This document shows positions 41,006 to 50,276 of a DNA stretch of 53,522 nt, in pieces. A program made the translations under genes and the position numbers. The stretch is taken from NCBI GenBank assembly GCA_044361365.1, contig JBIKIW010000003.1:1-53522 (forward strand), given 5' to 3'. The notes under the pieces were generated by a model. It ran no database searches. It was not told where the DNA came from and worked only from the letters and a program-made list of their open reading frames with translations. Position 1 is the first letter of the stretch. Each line of letters begins with the position of its first letter. The stretch is from JBIKIW01 sp044361365 (GTDB lineage Bacteria > Patescibacteriota > JACMRA01).

Positions 41006-42793
41006 ATGTTGCCTGATTTTTTTAAACCTAAACCAAAAAAGCCTGAAATATCTGAGGCAAATCATCCTCCTGAATCTAAAACCCCTAGCCAACCAGGCTT
41101 TTTTGCTAAAAATTTTCCGTCGAAACCAGAATCTCCACAGCAACCAATAACAGCAATCAATGCCATCAATCAAGCCCAAGAAATACCACCTCAAAGAACT
41201 CGAGATCTTTGGAATAATTTCACAAATTGGTTTAGGCAGAACAAAAAAAATATTGGATTTGGATTGGCTACATTCACCCTTGGAGGCTTAAGCTTGCTTG
41301 TTGCTAACGACTTTACTGGAAAAACTAATAATATTAACACTTCATATTCACCTGAAGTTTTAGAGGTAATACGTTCAAGTCGTGTGAAAATTAATGACAT
41401 AGACGGGGAGGGATGGTTGGAAACAATACGCCTTGATACTACAAAAAACTCTGTCGAAAGTGACGATGAGGATCCTTGGGATTCAGAAGAACTAGATGAA
41501 GATGTAGTAATACCTGACAATCTTAACAGAATTGAAACAAATGCAAGTTTCATAAGGCCAGAATTCATTAAAAGCGGACCTAAACTCCTAACCCCTGCAA
41601 AATCAGGATATGACGACATCCAACCCCCAGCTACACCACCTGAAGTAGATACTACAGAAACTTCACAACAGCAATCAGATATTCCCGAGCGAGAATTGAC
41701 ACCAGAGGAGGAGGAATTTAAAAAATTAGAAGGTTTACTTGATGAAATGGATAACGCTACACGAGAAATAAACACAAATCAGACTATTCAACCCATTAAT
41801 AAATATTACCGTGCTGTTGAGAATTTAAACGACGACGCTTTTAAATACCTGCAAAGTCTTGTGGGCGATAATGAATTAGAATTAAATAATCAATTATCTT
41901 CTATTTTTGGTAGGATGGAACAGCTTTTAAAGTTACAACTTACAGATGATGATAAAAATGGTGTAGAGGCATTAAAAACAATGCTTATGAAAGAGTTAAA
42001 TGAAAGGAATTTTTCTAAACAAGAAATATCAGACTTTTTTCAACCAATTATAAACCGTATCTGGAAAAAAATATCTAGATATAACATTAACATACCAGCT
42101 CAATTTCAACCAAAAAATTCAACTGAACAAAACCCAGAACTTGTAAATTTAAACCATGAGTTAGCCGATTTGGTAGAAGATGCCAAAATTTCAGGATTGT
42201 CTTCAGAGCTGGTAAAAACCTACACAAAGTTGGGAAATATTGGACTCACACCTGAACTACTAAAAGCCCAGATTAAAAACCTAAAACTGGACATCATAAC
42301 CCACACTCTAAAAAGTATTGAACAAAATAAACCCTTTACAATCAGCATAGAAACTCAAAAACTTATAACCAACCCAGACTTGGTAAAAACTGCAATTGAG
42401 CGAAATCCCGAATTTTTGGTGCCAGAATTTTTTCAGAATTTTATTACAGCAAGCCAAAAAATGCTTAAAAATACACAAGCACTAGAATTTGAAAAGCAGG
42501 CGATAATCTTTTTATTAGATTTTATATTTAAAACTTATTACGCCTTTGAGACGGTTTTTATGAATCAACCAGTTTTCGAATCTACAGAAGCCGTTTTGAA
42601 TGCCATTCAATCAGCTGAAAAAGAAGTGATTTATACTGATGGAAAAAACAGTTTTGTGATAAGTTCCTTTGAAATCAGAAATAGAATATGGTTAAAAATG
42701 AAACTAAAAAATAGTAATGGTTTTCAGTTCTTTAAATTTCAAATAAATGAAATCGGAAAAGTCTACCCACTAAAAAACTTCACCTTCGCTTAA
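41006..42793 (+). CDS. Large single-pass membrane protein of unknown function
   Basis: The 595-residue product has a Pro-rich cytoplasmic N-terminal part (KPKPKKPEISEANHPPESK), one membrane helix (about 84-103, IGFGLATFTLGGLSLLVAN), an acidic linker (SDDEDPWDSEELDEDVVIPD), a Pro/Thr/Gln-rich segment and a long helical C-terminal domain from about 240 to 590. There are no catalytic motifs and no cysteines to suggest disulphides. It is 17 bases downstream of the frameshifted gene and convergent with the LMW phosphatase gene. It may be an envelope or structural protein; I recognise no family. Confidence 0.75.
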   Translation: MLPDFFKPKPKKPEISEANHPPESKTPSQPGFFAKNFPSKPESPQQPITAINAINQAQEIPPQRTRDLWNNFTNWFRQNKKNIGFGLATFTLGGLSLLVANDFTGKTNNINTSYSPEVLEVIRSSRVKINDIDGEGWLETIRLDTTKNSVESDDEDPWDSEELDEDVVIPDNLNRIETNASFIRPEFIKSGPKLLTPAKSGYDDIQPPATPPEVDTTETSQQQSDIPERELTPEEEEFKKLEGLLDEMDNATREINTNQTIQPINKYYRAVENLNDDAFKYLQSLVGDNELELNNQLSSIFGRMEQLLKLQLTDDDKNGVEALKTMLMKELNERNFSKQEISDFFQPIINRIWKKISRYNINIPAQFQPKNSTEQNPELVNLNHELADLVEDAKISGLSSELVKTYTKLGNIGLTPELLKAQIKNLKLDIITHTLKSIEQNKPFTISIETQKLITNPDLVKTAIERNPEFLVPEFFQNFITASQKMLKNTQALEFEKQAIIFLLDFIFKTYYAFETVFMNQPVFESTEAVLNAIQSAEKEVIYTDGKNSFVISSFEIRNRIWLKMKLKNSNGFQFFKFQINEIGKVYPLKNFTFA

Positions 42794-42825
42794 AGTAAAG
42801 CTAAAAAATCAGATTAACTTTTAGC

Positions 42826-43302
42826 CTAAATCCCGAGATTTGATCGCAAATATTTCAAAAAGTTCTTTAGACTTCGTTCTAACACCTCATAAGTTTCTTC
42901 AAAGTCAGATTCGTTTCCGTAGTACGGATCAACCACATCGTCTTGGTCTTTTTGTTTGTCGAAATCTCTCATAAGTCGAATTTCTACTGGTGAATGGTTT
43001 TGTGGTTCAGTTTTCAAAATATCACTTAGGTTTATCCTATCCATTGCCAAAATATAATCATAATCTTCGTAGTCTTGGGCTACAATTTTGCGTGCTGGGC
43101 TCCAATGTTCAATTCCATGATTGAGTAAGATTTTGGTAGTTCTAATGTCTGGAGAATCTCCTTGGTGTGAGCTAGAAGTGCCAGCTGAATCAATACTAAT
43201 CGACTCTTGTAAATTGTTTTCTACAATCAACTTTTGAAAAATCCCGTGTGCCATTTGAGACCTAACTACATTCCCCAAACACACAAATAAAACTTTAATC
43301 AT
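42826..43302 (-). CDS. Low-molecular-weight protein tyrosine phosphatase
   Basis: The 158-residue protein opens with the P-loop VCLGNVVRSQMA: catalytic Cys8 and Arg14 of the C-x5-R-S signature are present, but the usual second cysteine (CxGNxCRSP) is Val13 and the Pro is Gln16. The general acid is in VVDPYYGNESDF (the DPYYG motif). SIDSAGTSS and ILAMDRINLSDI are also family segments. Members dephosphorylate tyrosine kinases or phosphoarginine. The gene is 14 bases downstream of the Pro/Gln-rich coiled-coil protein on the same strand, so that protein or its kinase is a possible substrate. Confidence 0.92.
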   Translation of the reverse strand: MIKVLFVCLGNVVRSQMAHGIFQKLIVENNLQESISIDSAGTSSSHQGDSPDIRTTKILLNHGIEHWSPARKIVAQDYEDYDYILAMDRINLSDILKTEPQNHSPVEIRLMRDFDKQKDQDDVVDPYYGNESDFEETYEVLERSLKNFLKYLRSNLGI

Positions 43303-43316
43303 ATCAAAAATTTAAA

Positions 43317-45590
43317 TTATAAAATTCCTGTTAAGTCTAGATTGGATTTTTTGACCACTGTTTGATTTTGTTGATCGTTAGAATTTCTATCTGATTGTCT
43401 GTTTCTATCTTGGTTTCTTCTATTCTGATTTTGATTAAATCTCACCACATTATTAGCTTGTTGATCAGATTCTGAACCAGAATTACCTCTATTGAATTTT
43501 ACAATATTATTAGCTTGACCATTTTTAATTTGATTAATTTCAGATTTTAGCAGTTCGATTTTTTGCATCACCCCATTTTCCTTGTAGTTATCAGCTCCAA
43601 CTGCTGCTAGTTGTTGATTAACATCGTCAAATTTTCTACGAGTTTCGGTGCGTAAAATCCTAACTTCTTTTTCTAATTTATCCAGATCATACTGCAAGTC
43701 CTCAATTTGATCTTGAACTGGAGTATCACCTTGAAGACGGGTATTACTTTTAAGTAGTTGAATATCTTTTGCCTGAGCGACAATAGTATCATTCATCTGC
43801 AAATGCTTCTTGGTCAGGTCTTCAAAGTGGTCGGCAATATTTTCGTAGTTTGAAAGAAGTTTGGTAATTCTCTCCAAAAAATTCATGAATTTTCGCTGAT
43901 TTGTGTCGTAGGTAGAAACATAATCCTGGTAAATTTCATTTAACATTTCTTTGGTTCCACCTTCTTTAAGATCGCTAAAAGAAATTGCGTCTTTGGGATT
44001 ATTTTTGCTAGATGGATTGGAGTTAGTATCTTGATTTGATTTTTCTTCTTTGCTAAAATTATTAGTATTTTCTTTAGTTTTTTGATCAATTTTTGGCTTA
44101 GAATTCTGATTAAGTTCAGGTTTTGAGTTATTATTATTTCTCTTGATTTGAGGGGTAAATTCAAATTTTAAATCGTCTTTTTTGATTTCTTTATTTTCTT
44201 CACTATCTTTAGGCTGATTAGATTGAGGTTTTGAGCTAGAATTTTTTGGTTTGTATTCAAATTTTAAATCTTCTTTTTTATCTGATTTTTCTTTTTCTGT
44301 GTTATCAAGAAGCGGATTTGGACGATATTTATTATCTTTAACCAAAGACTCCATGTTTATGTCTTCTTTTTTCTTTGGTTGAAAATTTTTGTTATTTTTA
44401 GGAACATCCAAACTCAAATCAAAATTATCTTTAACCTTAAAAGGATCAGGTTTTTGAACTGGTTTTGACTGGGGTTTTAATTCTATTTTTTCAACCTCTT
44501 TTTCAATTTCCGCCGAATCTCCAGATGAAGCAATAAAATCATCCATCGAGTCAATGTCTTCATTGTTTTCTGTAATTTCTTCGAGTTTAGGAGCAACAAA
44601 AGGATTCTCTTTAAGTTTAGCAGGCTCTTTTATTGGTGGTAATTTTTCTTCTGGCTTAGAAGGTGCGACTTGTGGAAGCGGGAAAGAGGCTGGCTCAATA
44701 AAATTCTCCTCTGGTTTAGGCGAGATTACGTTAAAAGTTGGGGATGGCTCAGCAAAGGTAGTCTGAGCTACTGGCTGAGGTTGAAAATTAGCAACTGGAG
44801 CCGGTTGTGGCTGGTTTTGTTGATAATCTCCAAAAAAAGCTGGTGGGTTTTGATTACTTTGAGGGTTTCCAAAAGGTTGAGGTTGTTGCGAGAGGTTTGC
44901 CTGGGGGTGTGGTTGAGGTTGAAAATTAGCAACAGGAGGTTGGTTAAAGTTTTGATTAAATTGAGGCTGTGGAGCAGGTTCTTGGAAGGGTTGGGGTTGA
45001 AAATTTTGACTATTAAAATCGTGATTTTGGTTGAAAGCTGGTGGGTTTTGGTTAGAATAATTGGTATTTTGAGCTATCGGATGATTTTGAGAAACAGGAA
45101 AATTATCAAATTGATGTGGCGGTTGAGGAAAATTTTGCGGCTGGTTGTGAACTTGAAAAGGTTGAGGTTGTGGCTGGTTTTGTTGATAATCTCCAAAAAA
45201 AGCTGGTGGGTTTTGATTACTTTGAGGGTTTCCAAAAGGTTGAGGCTGTTGTGAAAAAGGGCTTGCCTGAGGTTGTGGCTGAGGTTGAAAATTATTAATT
45301 GGACCTGGAGATGGGTTGAAATTTTGATTTATTGGAGGTTGTTGAGATGGCTCTTGGAAAGGTTGGGGTGAGGAAATGATATTATTAGCAAAACTCTCTG
45401 GTACGGCATTTTTCTGATTATCTTGCCACATTGAGTGCAAAATATCTACGAGTTCTTCTTTCTGCTCTTCATTGGCAGTCGCTAACCACTCTCTCCATTC
45501 GTTTTTCTCACTCTCAGACAGAAAATAGCTAAAATTAATAGCCTCTGTGGGAGTTCCTGGAAATCCGTCTGGATAGTTTTGAATTGCCAT
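43317..45590 (-). CDS. Pro/Gln/Asn-rich repeat protein with C-terminal coiled coil
   Basis: The 757-residue protein has a short folded N-terminal region (NFSYFLSESEKNEWREWLAT, about 19-38; EELVDILHSMWQDN), a Pro/Gln/Asn/Phe-rich region (about 70-290) built of repeated blocks such as QPFGNPQSNQNPPAFFGDYQ, a Lys/Glu-rich region (about 300-540) with repeated DLKFEF/DLKFEY segments, and a coiled coil (about 550-710), then an Asn/Arg/Gln-rich tail. No membrane helix or signal peptide is seen. Such architecture suggests a cytoplasmic scaffold or condensate-type protein; this is inference. It precedes the LMW phosphatase gene by 14 bases. Confidence 0.8.
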   Translation of the reverse strand: MAIQNYPDGFPGTPTEAINFSYFLSESEKNEWREWLATANEEQKEELVDILHSMWQDNQKNAVPESFANNIISSPQPFQEPSQQPPINQNFNPSPGPINNFQPQPQPQASPFSQQPQPFGNPQSNQNPPAFFGDYQQNQPQPQPFQVHNQPQNFPQPPHQFDNFPVSQNHPIAQNTNYSNQNPPAFNQNHDFNSQNFQPQPFQEPAPQPQFNQNFNQPPVANFQPQPHPQANLSQQPQPFGNPQSNQNPPAFFGDYQQNQPQPAPVANFQPQPVAQTTFAEPSPTFNVISPKPEENFIEPASFPLPQVAPSKPEEKLPPIKEPAKLKENPFVAPKLEEITENNEDIDSMDDFIASSGDSAEIEKEVEKIELKPQSKPVQKPDPFKVKDNFDLSLDVPKNNKNFQPKKKEDINMESLVKDNKYRPNPLLDNTEKEKSDKKEDLKFEYKPKNSSSKPQSNQPKDSEENKEIKKDDLKFEFTPQIKRNNNNSKPELNQNSKPKIDQKTKENTNNFSKEEKSNQDTNSNPSSKNNPKDAISFSDLKEGGTKEMLNEIYQDYVSTYDTNQRKFMNFLERITKLLSNYENIADHFEDLTKKHLQMNDTIVAQAKDIQLLKSNTRLQGDTPVQDQIEDLQYDLDKLEKEVRILRTETRRKFDDVNQQLAAVGADNYKENGVMQKIELLKSEINQIKNGQANNIVKFNRGNSGSESDQQANNVVRFNQNQNRRNQDRNRQSDRNSNDQQNQTVVKKSNLDLTGIL
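44803..45245. repeat. Exact 80-bp direct repeat inside the Pro/Gln-rich gene
   Basis: The bases 44803-44882 and 45166-45245 are identical as far as I can read them. Their offset is 363 bases, exactly 121 codons, so they encode two copies of the same peptide in the same frame, within a longer, less exact duplicated unit. This indicates a recent in-frame tandem duplication and a site where repeat number could change. Confidence 0.8.
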
Positions 45591-45766
45591 TTAAATTGTT
45601 AGTTTCTTTTTGAGTTACTTAAATGAATTGGTTGAAATATTTTGTTTAAATTAATTGTAGCAGATAAAATCAATCTTGACCAGAGCTTGAAGGACTCAAT
45701 CCGAGTATAAATTACCCATCTAATATTCACCAGATTTTATGAAAAGTTTTTTTAAAGTAAAACCGA

Positions 45767-46996
45767 CTAACCAAAGTACTCCCTACCCTCCAAACCTTCT
45801 GGCATGGCTTGTTGGTCGGACTTTTTGGTGGGTAAATCGTGATCGTACTGATAGTTTTTGCCATATCCGAGGTTTTTCATAAGTTTGGTGGGAGCGTTAC
45901 GAAAATGTAGTGGAACTGGCAGACTTCCAAATTTTTGCACATCAGCTTTGGCAAGATTTAGGGCTGTGTAGCTAGAATTATTTTTGGGACTTTTGGCTAA
46001 AAATTCAGCTAATTGCACCAAGGCCGTTTCGCACTCCGGCATTCCGAGGTTTTGGACTGCAATATAAACTTGATTGGCGAGTAAAAGTGCGTTTGGGTTC
46101 GTGTTTCCAATATCTTCACTGGCAAACCTGACCAATCTTCTGGCGATATAAAGCGGATCTTCGCCGGCTGTGAGCATTCGCACAATCCAATAAACTCCGG
46201 CAGTTGGGTTGCTAGAACGCAAGCTTTTGTGAACTGCTGAAATTAGGTTATAGTGTTCTTCACCGTTTTTGTCATACAAAAGGGATTTTTGGGCAGCTTT
46301 TTGGATAAGTTCTAAATCTAAAGAATTGGTGCGGGCAAATTCAAGGGCAATCTCCAAAGTATTTAGAGCAAATCGCAAGTCTCCATCGCTAAGTTTGGCT
46401 ATATAATCGAGTAAATCGACTTTTTCTTGTAAAATTTGGAGGGCTTTTTGGTCAAAATTAAACTCGTTTTTAACTAAATTTTTGCTTAGCAAATCAACCG
46501 CTTTTTGGAGGGCAACTAAAATATCTTGATTCGAATGTGGCTTGAAAACAATTACTCGGCAACGGCTGAGAAGGGCTGAGATTATGCTAAAACTGGGGTT
46601 TTCGGTGGTGGCTCCAATTAGGGTGACGGTGCCATTTTCCACAAAAGGCAAAAGTGCATCTTGCTGGGCTTTATTCCAACGGTGAATTTCATCAATAAAT
46701 AAAATTGTGGGCTTGTTCTCCAGCTTGTTTTGGTCAGCTATTTTTAGGACTTTTTTGAGATCTTCTTTACCCTGCATGACGGCTGAAAGTGAGATAAATT
46801 CGGCATTTTGGGTGTTCGAAATAATATTTGCGAGGCTAGTTTTCCCACTCGCTGGCGGTCCCCAAAAAATCATACTTGGGATTTTGCCAGTTTCAAGAAG
46901 CTTTTTGATCAGCCCATTGTCCCCAACAAGCTCTTTTTGCCCAATAAAATCAGCTAAACTACTTGGTCGTAAAAAATCAGCAAGAGGTTGTGGCAT
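45767..46996 (-). CDS. rarA: Replication-associated recombination protein A (MgsA/RarA AAA ATPase)
   Basis: The 409-residue protein has the clamp-loader-like AAA domain: MPQPLADFLRPSSLADFIGQ, Walker A FWGPPASGKTSL (44-55), Walker B ILFIDEIHRW, sensor 1 GATTENPSF and the LSRCRVIVF arginine-finger segment. The C-terminal part has the tetramerisation helices (RSSNPTAGVYWIVRMLTAGE, RRLVRFASEDIGN) and ends YQYDHDLPTKKSDQQAMPEG, matching RarA. It acts at stalled replication forks. Length is just below the E. coli protein (447). It stands alone. Confidence 0.95.
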   Translation of the reverse strand: MPQPLADFLRPSSLADFIGQKELVGDNGLIKKLLETGKIPSMIFWGPPASGKTSLANIISNTQNAEFISLSAVMQGKEDLKKVLKIADQNKLENKPTILFIDEIHRWNKAQQDALLPFVENGTVTLIGATTENPSFSIISALLSRCRVIVFKPHSNQDILVALQKAVDLLSKNLVKNEFNFDQKALQILQEKVDLLDYIAKLSDGDLRFALNTLEIALEFARTNSLDLELIQKAAQKSLLYDKNGEEHYNLISAVHKSLRSSNPTAGVYWIVRMLTAGEDPLYIARRLVRFASEDIGNTNPNALLLANQVYIAVQNLGMPECETALVQLAEFLAKSPKNNSSYTALNLAKADVQKFGSLPVPLHFRNAPTKLMKNLGYGKNYQYDHDLPTKKSDQQAMPEGLEGREYFG

Positions 46997-47106
46997 ATAA
47001 AGCTTAAAGTTACTTTTAGTGAAATTTCAGTCAACAGTAGCTTAAAAATAGCATAGAACCAAAATTGGAAAGAGACAACGATTTTCGAGAATTGGTTGAA
47101 AGAAGT

Positions 47107-47703
47107 CTACTTTTTTAATTTTATTAGATTCAAAATATTTAAAATTTCTTTGATTGTATTGTTATTTTTGGCGATTTTTAGGACTTTTTCTTTGGTCGCA
47201 TTTTTATCTAACCAGTTTTCCAACTCCTGAAGTTTTACCTCGTCCTTCGATTTTCCATCAAAACAAATTGAACAAAACTTTCTCTCTATACTTTTATATT
47301 GTTTGGAGTCGCAAATTGATTGTTTTTGCTTTTGATCCAAAAAACGAGCTAGCAAATACTCGAGTGAATAATACACAGGAATTAGTTTACAGTTTTGAGG
47401 AAGTATTTTTGTCTTAATTTTTTTGTTTATTTCAGAAATATTTTCACCTGAATTATCAGTATCAAAAAAGCCGTATATTTGATCAAAACCCAAGTTTGCT
47501 TTAATTGTCTTGCAAATTCCTTCTAATTTTTTCCCACCTGAAAGTTTTATTGTTGGTTGATGACTATTTTCTAAAATAAGGTCTTTGATTTTCTTTAAAA
47601 AAACTCGATCTTTCTCACCCTCACAAACAATCAAGACTCTAAAGTCTTCTTTTCTGGATTGTCGAAATCTCGGATTCTTATTATATTTTGGGGATTGCAC
47701 CAT
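47107..47703 (-). CDS. RloB-like protein (TOPRIM-type nuclease partner)
   Basis: The 198-residue protein fits RloB/AbiLii: a basic start (NPRFRQSRKEDFR), a TOPRIM-like VLIVCEGEKDRVFLKKI (the glutamate motif, about 23-39), GFFDTDNSGE (about 78-87, the acidic motif) and PVYYSLEYLLARFLD. TOPRIM-type domains of this kind act with AAA ATPases in phage defence, probably cutting nucleic acid. Its ATG lies inside the ATPase gene, overlapping by 23 bases, so translation is coupled. The pair resembles AbiLi/AbiLii and RloA/RloB. Confidence 0.85.
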   Translation of the reverse strand: MVQSPKYNKNPRFRQSRKEDFRVLIVCEGEKDRVFLKKIKDLILENSHQPTIKLSGGKKLEGICKTIKANLGFDQIYGFFDTDNSGENISEINKKIKTKILPQNCKLIPVYYSLEYLLARFLDQKQKQSICDSKQYKSIERKFCSICFDGKSKDEVKLQELENWLDKNATKEKVLKIAKNNNTIKEILNILNLIKLKK

Positions 47704-48841
47704 ATTTTCCGGCTAAATATTTTTTGGCGAAGCTAATTCCCGTTCGAGTCTCTTTGGAGGCTGCAAAATCTGAAAGTGAATATAGTTCTGTGCTATTTTG
47801 GTCGTTTTTTTCGGCAAACCAAATTTCATTTTTTTCTAAAATATCCAATAAATAAGGATTGTGAGCAGTAAAAATTAGTTGTGCTTTTTTAGGATTGGTT
47901 TCAGGTGATCTAAAAATATTTATAATTTCCTCGAGGATAAGCGGGTGAAGCGTATCTATTTCGTCAAATAAAACAAAATTACCGTATTTAGTTGCATTGG
48001 TATAAATAGTGTATAGTAGCTTAACTAGCTCTCTCGTACCTTTAGAAGCCGAATTTTCATAATTTAAACGAAAAGTTTTGTTTCCACTTTTCTTGACCTC
48101 CAAAATCTCATATTTATCTTCGCCTAATTTTTTGATCTCAATATCTTCAAACCCAATGTCAAATTTTTTGATCGTGTTAACAATTTTATCCTTCAATTTA
48201 GTATCTTCATCTAAATCTTGAAAGACCATGCTTTCAGGTCTTTGAAAATTAAAATATTTACCTGTAAATCCAGAAATAAACAATGGGAAAACTATTTTAA
48301 GAATGTAATCACTTGGCTCTGTCAAGCTAGATAGTATAGTACTTGAGGTTAAATTTTGCACATTTTTGTAATAATCTTCGCTCAAACCAAGTAATTTATA
48401 ATTTATATCAGGTATTTTCTCTTTTGGATCTCTGTGAAAAAGTGTAACAAAAGACACTCCAGCTTTTTTTCCTTTTTTCTCTTCAAATTTTTCTTCTATT
48501 ATTTTTTCCGAATCAAATTTTAAAAAATATTTATAGATATTTTCAGCTTTTTCGTCTGTAAAAACGAGTTCAAATTCTTTAGGTTCTTTACTCATCATAA
48601 AACCAGGAATGTTATTTAAAATCGACGTAAACGGGGTTATCAAAGATCTTGAAGTCATTACTTGACCAATTAGAATGTATAAAGCCGACAACACATTGGT
48701 TTTTCCACTGGCATTTGCTCCGAAAATCCCCATTACTGAGGTAAAATCTTTTGGCTTCCAGTCTTTTTTACCACTCACAAAGTCTATGGTGGTTTTGTCT
48801 TTAAACGAATACAAGTTTTTGAAAGAGGCTGAGATTATCAT
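47681..48841 (-). CDS. AAA/SMC-like ATPase partner of the RloB-like protein
   Basis: The 386-residue protein has an N-terminal FKNLYSFKDKTTIDF segment, Walker A GIFGANASGKTNVL (38-51), an ABC-type signature SKGTRELVKLLYTIY, Walker B FVLFDEIDTLHPLILEEI and IFTAHNPYLLDIL. This is the AAA_15/AAA_21 type seen in AbiLi/RloA and in OLD-family systems. It would sense a phage or nucleic-acid signal and control the TOPRIM partner encoded directly downstream with overlap. The pair is preceded by about 80 bases of AT-rich DNA after the glycosidase gene. It is the clearest defence candidate in the window. Confidence 0.85.
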   Translation of the reverse strand: MIISASFKNLYSFKDKTTIDFVSGKKDWKPKDFTSVMGIFGANASGKTNVLSALYILIGQVMTSRSLITPFTSILNNIPGFMMSKEPKEFELVFTDEKAENIYKYFLKFDSEKIIEEKFEEKKGKKAGVSFVTLFHRDPKEKIPDINYKLLGLSEDYYKNVQNLTSSTILSSLTEPSDYILKIVFPLFISGFTGKYFNFQRPESMVFQDLDEDTKLKDKIVNTIKKFDIGFEDIEIKKLGEDKYEILEVKKSGNKTFRLNYENSASKGTRELVKLLYTIYTNATKYGNFVLFDEIDTLHPLILEEIINIFRSPETNPKKAQLIFTAHNPYLLDILEKNEIWFAEKNDQNSTELYSLSDFAASKETRTGISFAKKYLAGKYGAIPKI

Positions 48842-48924
48842 ATTTTTGTTTTAATAATCTAGTATTACACAAATACCTCTTTTTTACAATTTTTTGTCAA
48901 ACTAGTTAAATTAACCTACTCGCC

Positions 48925-50013
48925 TTACCCCAAAACCCTTCTAAAATACACTTTGGCTGCAATTGTCCAGAGCTGATTTTCGTTACCACCTTTTCCAAAA
49001 TGACCATTTTCATGGATCAAAAATAACTCGCTATTATCTTCACCCAAATGTGAATAACACCTTCTGCTAATTTCAGCAATCTCAGGTAGGTCAAATTTTA
49101 TAGCTCCCGCGTGAATAATGGCTTGTTCAAACGGCCAAACGGTTTTGGAGTGATACTGCTCAACTTCTTTGTCTGTTTGGATCATAGTTCGATATCCGAC
49201 TTTGGTCTCTAAATGGTTGGAATTGTCGATAATTGCTAAAACATGTTCTTTATCTAAATCACCTTTTTCGAGGTAATAAAGCATATGCAAAGAGTCGCTA
49301 CTTTCTACAAAAATTGACCCGAGCTTATCTTTTGCAATGCAAAATTCCTTATTTTTAGAATCAAACAATTGTGTTTTTAAAACTTCCAGCATTTCTTTGG
49401 CAATTTCCCTAAGTTCCTGACTATCAAACTCTTTAGCCAAAAATCTTACAGCTGCCAAATACTGAGTCTGTACCAAAGTGTAACATATTGGAGAAACTGG
49501 TTCGTTTTCTGGTCTGTCGATCAAGTTTGAGTCTTTCCAGTAGGTAACTTTTAGGGCAAATTTATCACCTCCCGAAAACTCTGGAGATTCCATAAAATAG
49601 CCATTTTTAATATGATTTTGGATATAATTTAGAGCTAGTAAAATGTTCTCTTTTTGAGAAATAAAAAGACTCTTGTCGCCCGTAAGTTCGATGTATTTTT
49701 GATGACCTAGCACAAAAAGGGCTGTGGTGTCGCAAGCGGCGTACCTGGTTGTTCGTCCACGAATAGCAACTTCTGGAATTTCGTGGTGGATTTTGCCTAC
49801 CTCTTCTCCTGTGTATGAATCTTTGGTTTTACCTTGCTGAGATGCTGAAAAAACGAGCTGTTCAGCTAAAATCCCGGGATTGTTGAATAAAAACCCCGCA
49901 ATCAACGAATCCCTACTAAAATTAGATAGAAATCTAGGGTAACCAGCCGAGTATAACTTATTTTGAAAGTGTGGGAAAATTAATTTATCTAAATTGACTT
50001 TGGATTTTTGCAT
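48925..50013 (-). CDS. Debranching-type (alpha/alpha)6-barrel glycosidase
   Basis: The 362-residue protein resembles the catalytic barrel of amylo-alpha-1,6-glucosidases: GYPRFLSNFSRDSLIAGFLF (24-43) with the SRDS motif, TRYAACDTTALFVLGH, a mid-barrel YWKDSNLIDRPENEPVSP segment with several acidic residues, SKTVWPFEQAIIHAGA and ENQLWTIAAKVYFRRVL. It lacks the N-terminal transferase domain of two-domain debranching enzymes, so it may act on limit dextrins or small oligosaccharides. No signal peptide is seen. A GT4 gene lies upstream on the same strand, with a 260-base gap that I find empty apart from AT-rich sequence. Confidence 0.75.
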   Translation of the reverse strand: MQKSKVNLDKLIFPHFQNKLYSAGYPRFLSNFSRDSLIAGFLFNNPGILAEQLVFSASQQGKTKDSYTGEEVGKIHHEIPEVAIRGRTTRYAACDTTALFVLGHQKYIELTGDKSLFISQKENILLALNYIQNHIKNGYFMESPEFSGGDKFALKVTYWKDSNLIDRPENEPVSPICYTLVQTQYLAAVRFLAKEFDSQELREIAKEMLEVLKTQLFDSKNKEFCIAKDKLGSIFVESSDSLHMLYYLEKGDLDKEHVLAIIDNSNHLETKVGYRTMIQTDKEVEQYHSKTVWPFEQAIIHAGAIKFDLPEIAEISRRCYSHLGEDNSELFLIHENGHFGKGGNENQLWTIAAKVYFRRVLG

Positions 50014-50276
50014 ATTTGTTAATGAATTTGAATTTGTGCAACATTCGGTTTAAATCGTGACTTGTTTTTGTCAGTAGAATTAGAAAACAATCTCTAAGAA
50101 CTTGTTTAAACTCCAATAATTCTTAAATTTAAGATGAAGAAATTACAACTGTTTGAGCTAAATAAAAATTGAGTTGAGTTTTTTGAAGCCAGTATTTGTA
50201 ATTTTGGAAGTTAAATTTAAGATTACAATAAGTATTGAACAGGTTCTAAATTCGAAACTTTTAGCTTTAGGATTAT

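Noticed and set aside
44670..45254. 194-codon plus-strand frame in the Pro/Gln-rich gene
   Set aside because: It is a shadow of the biased codons of the 757-residue protein on the other strand; its Leu/Arg/Trp-rich translation is not protein-like.
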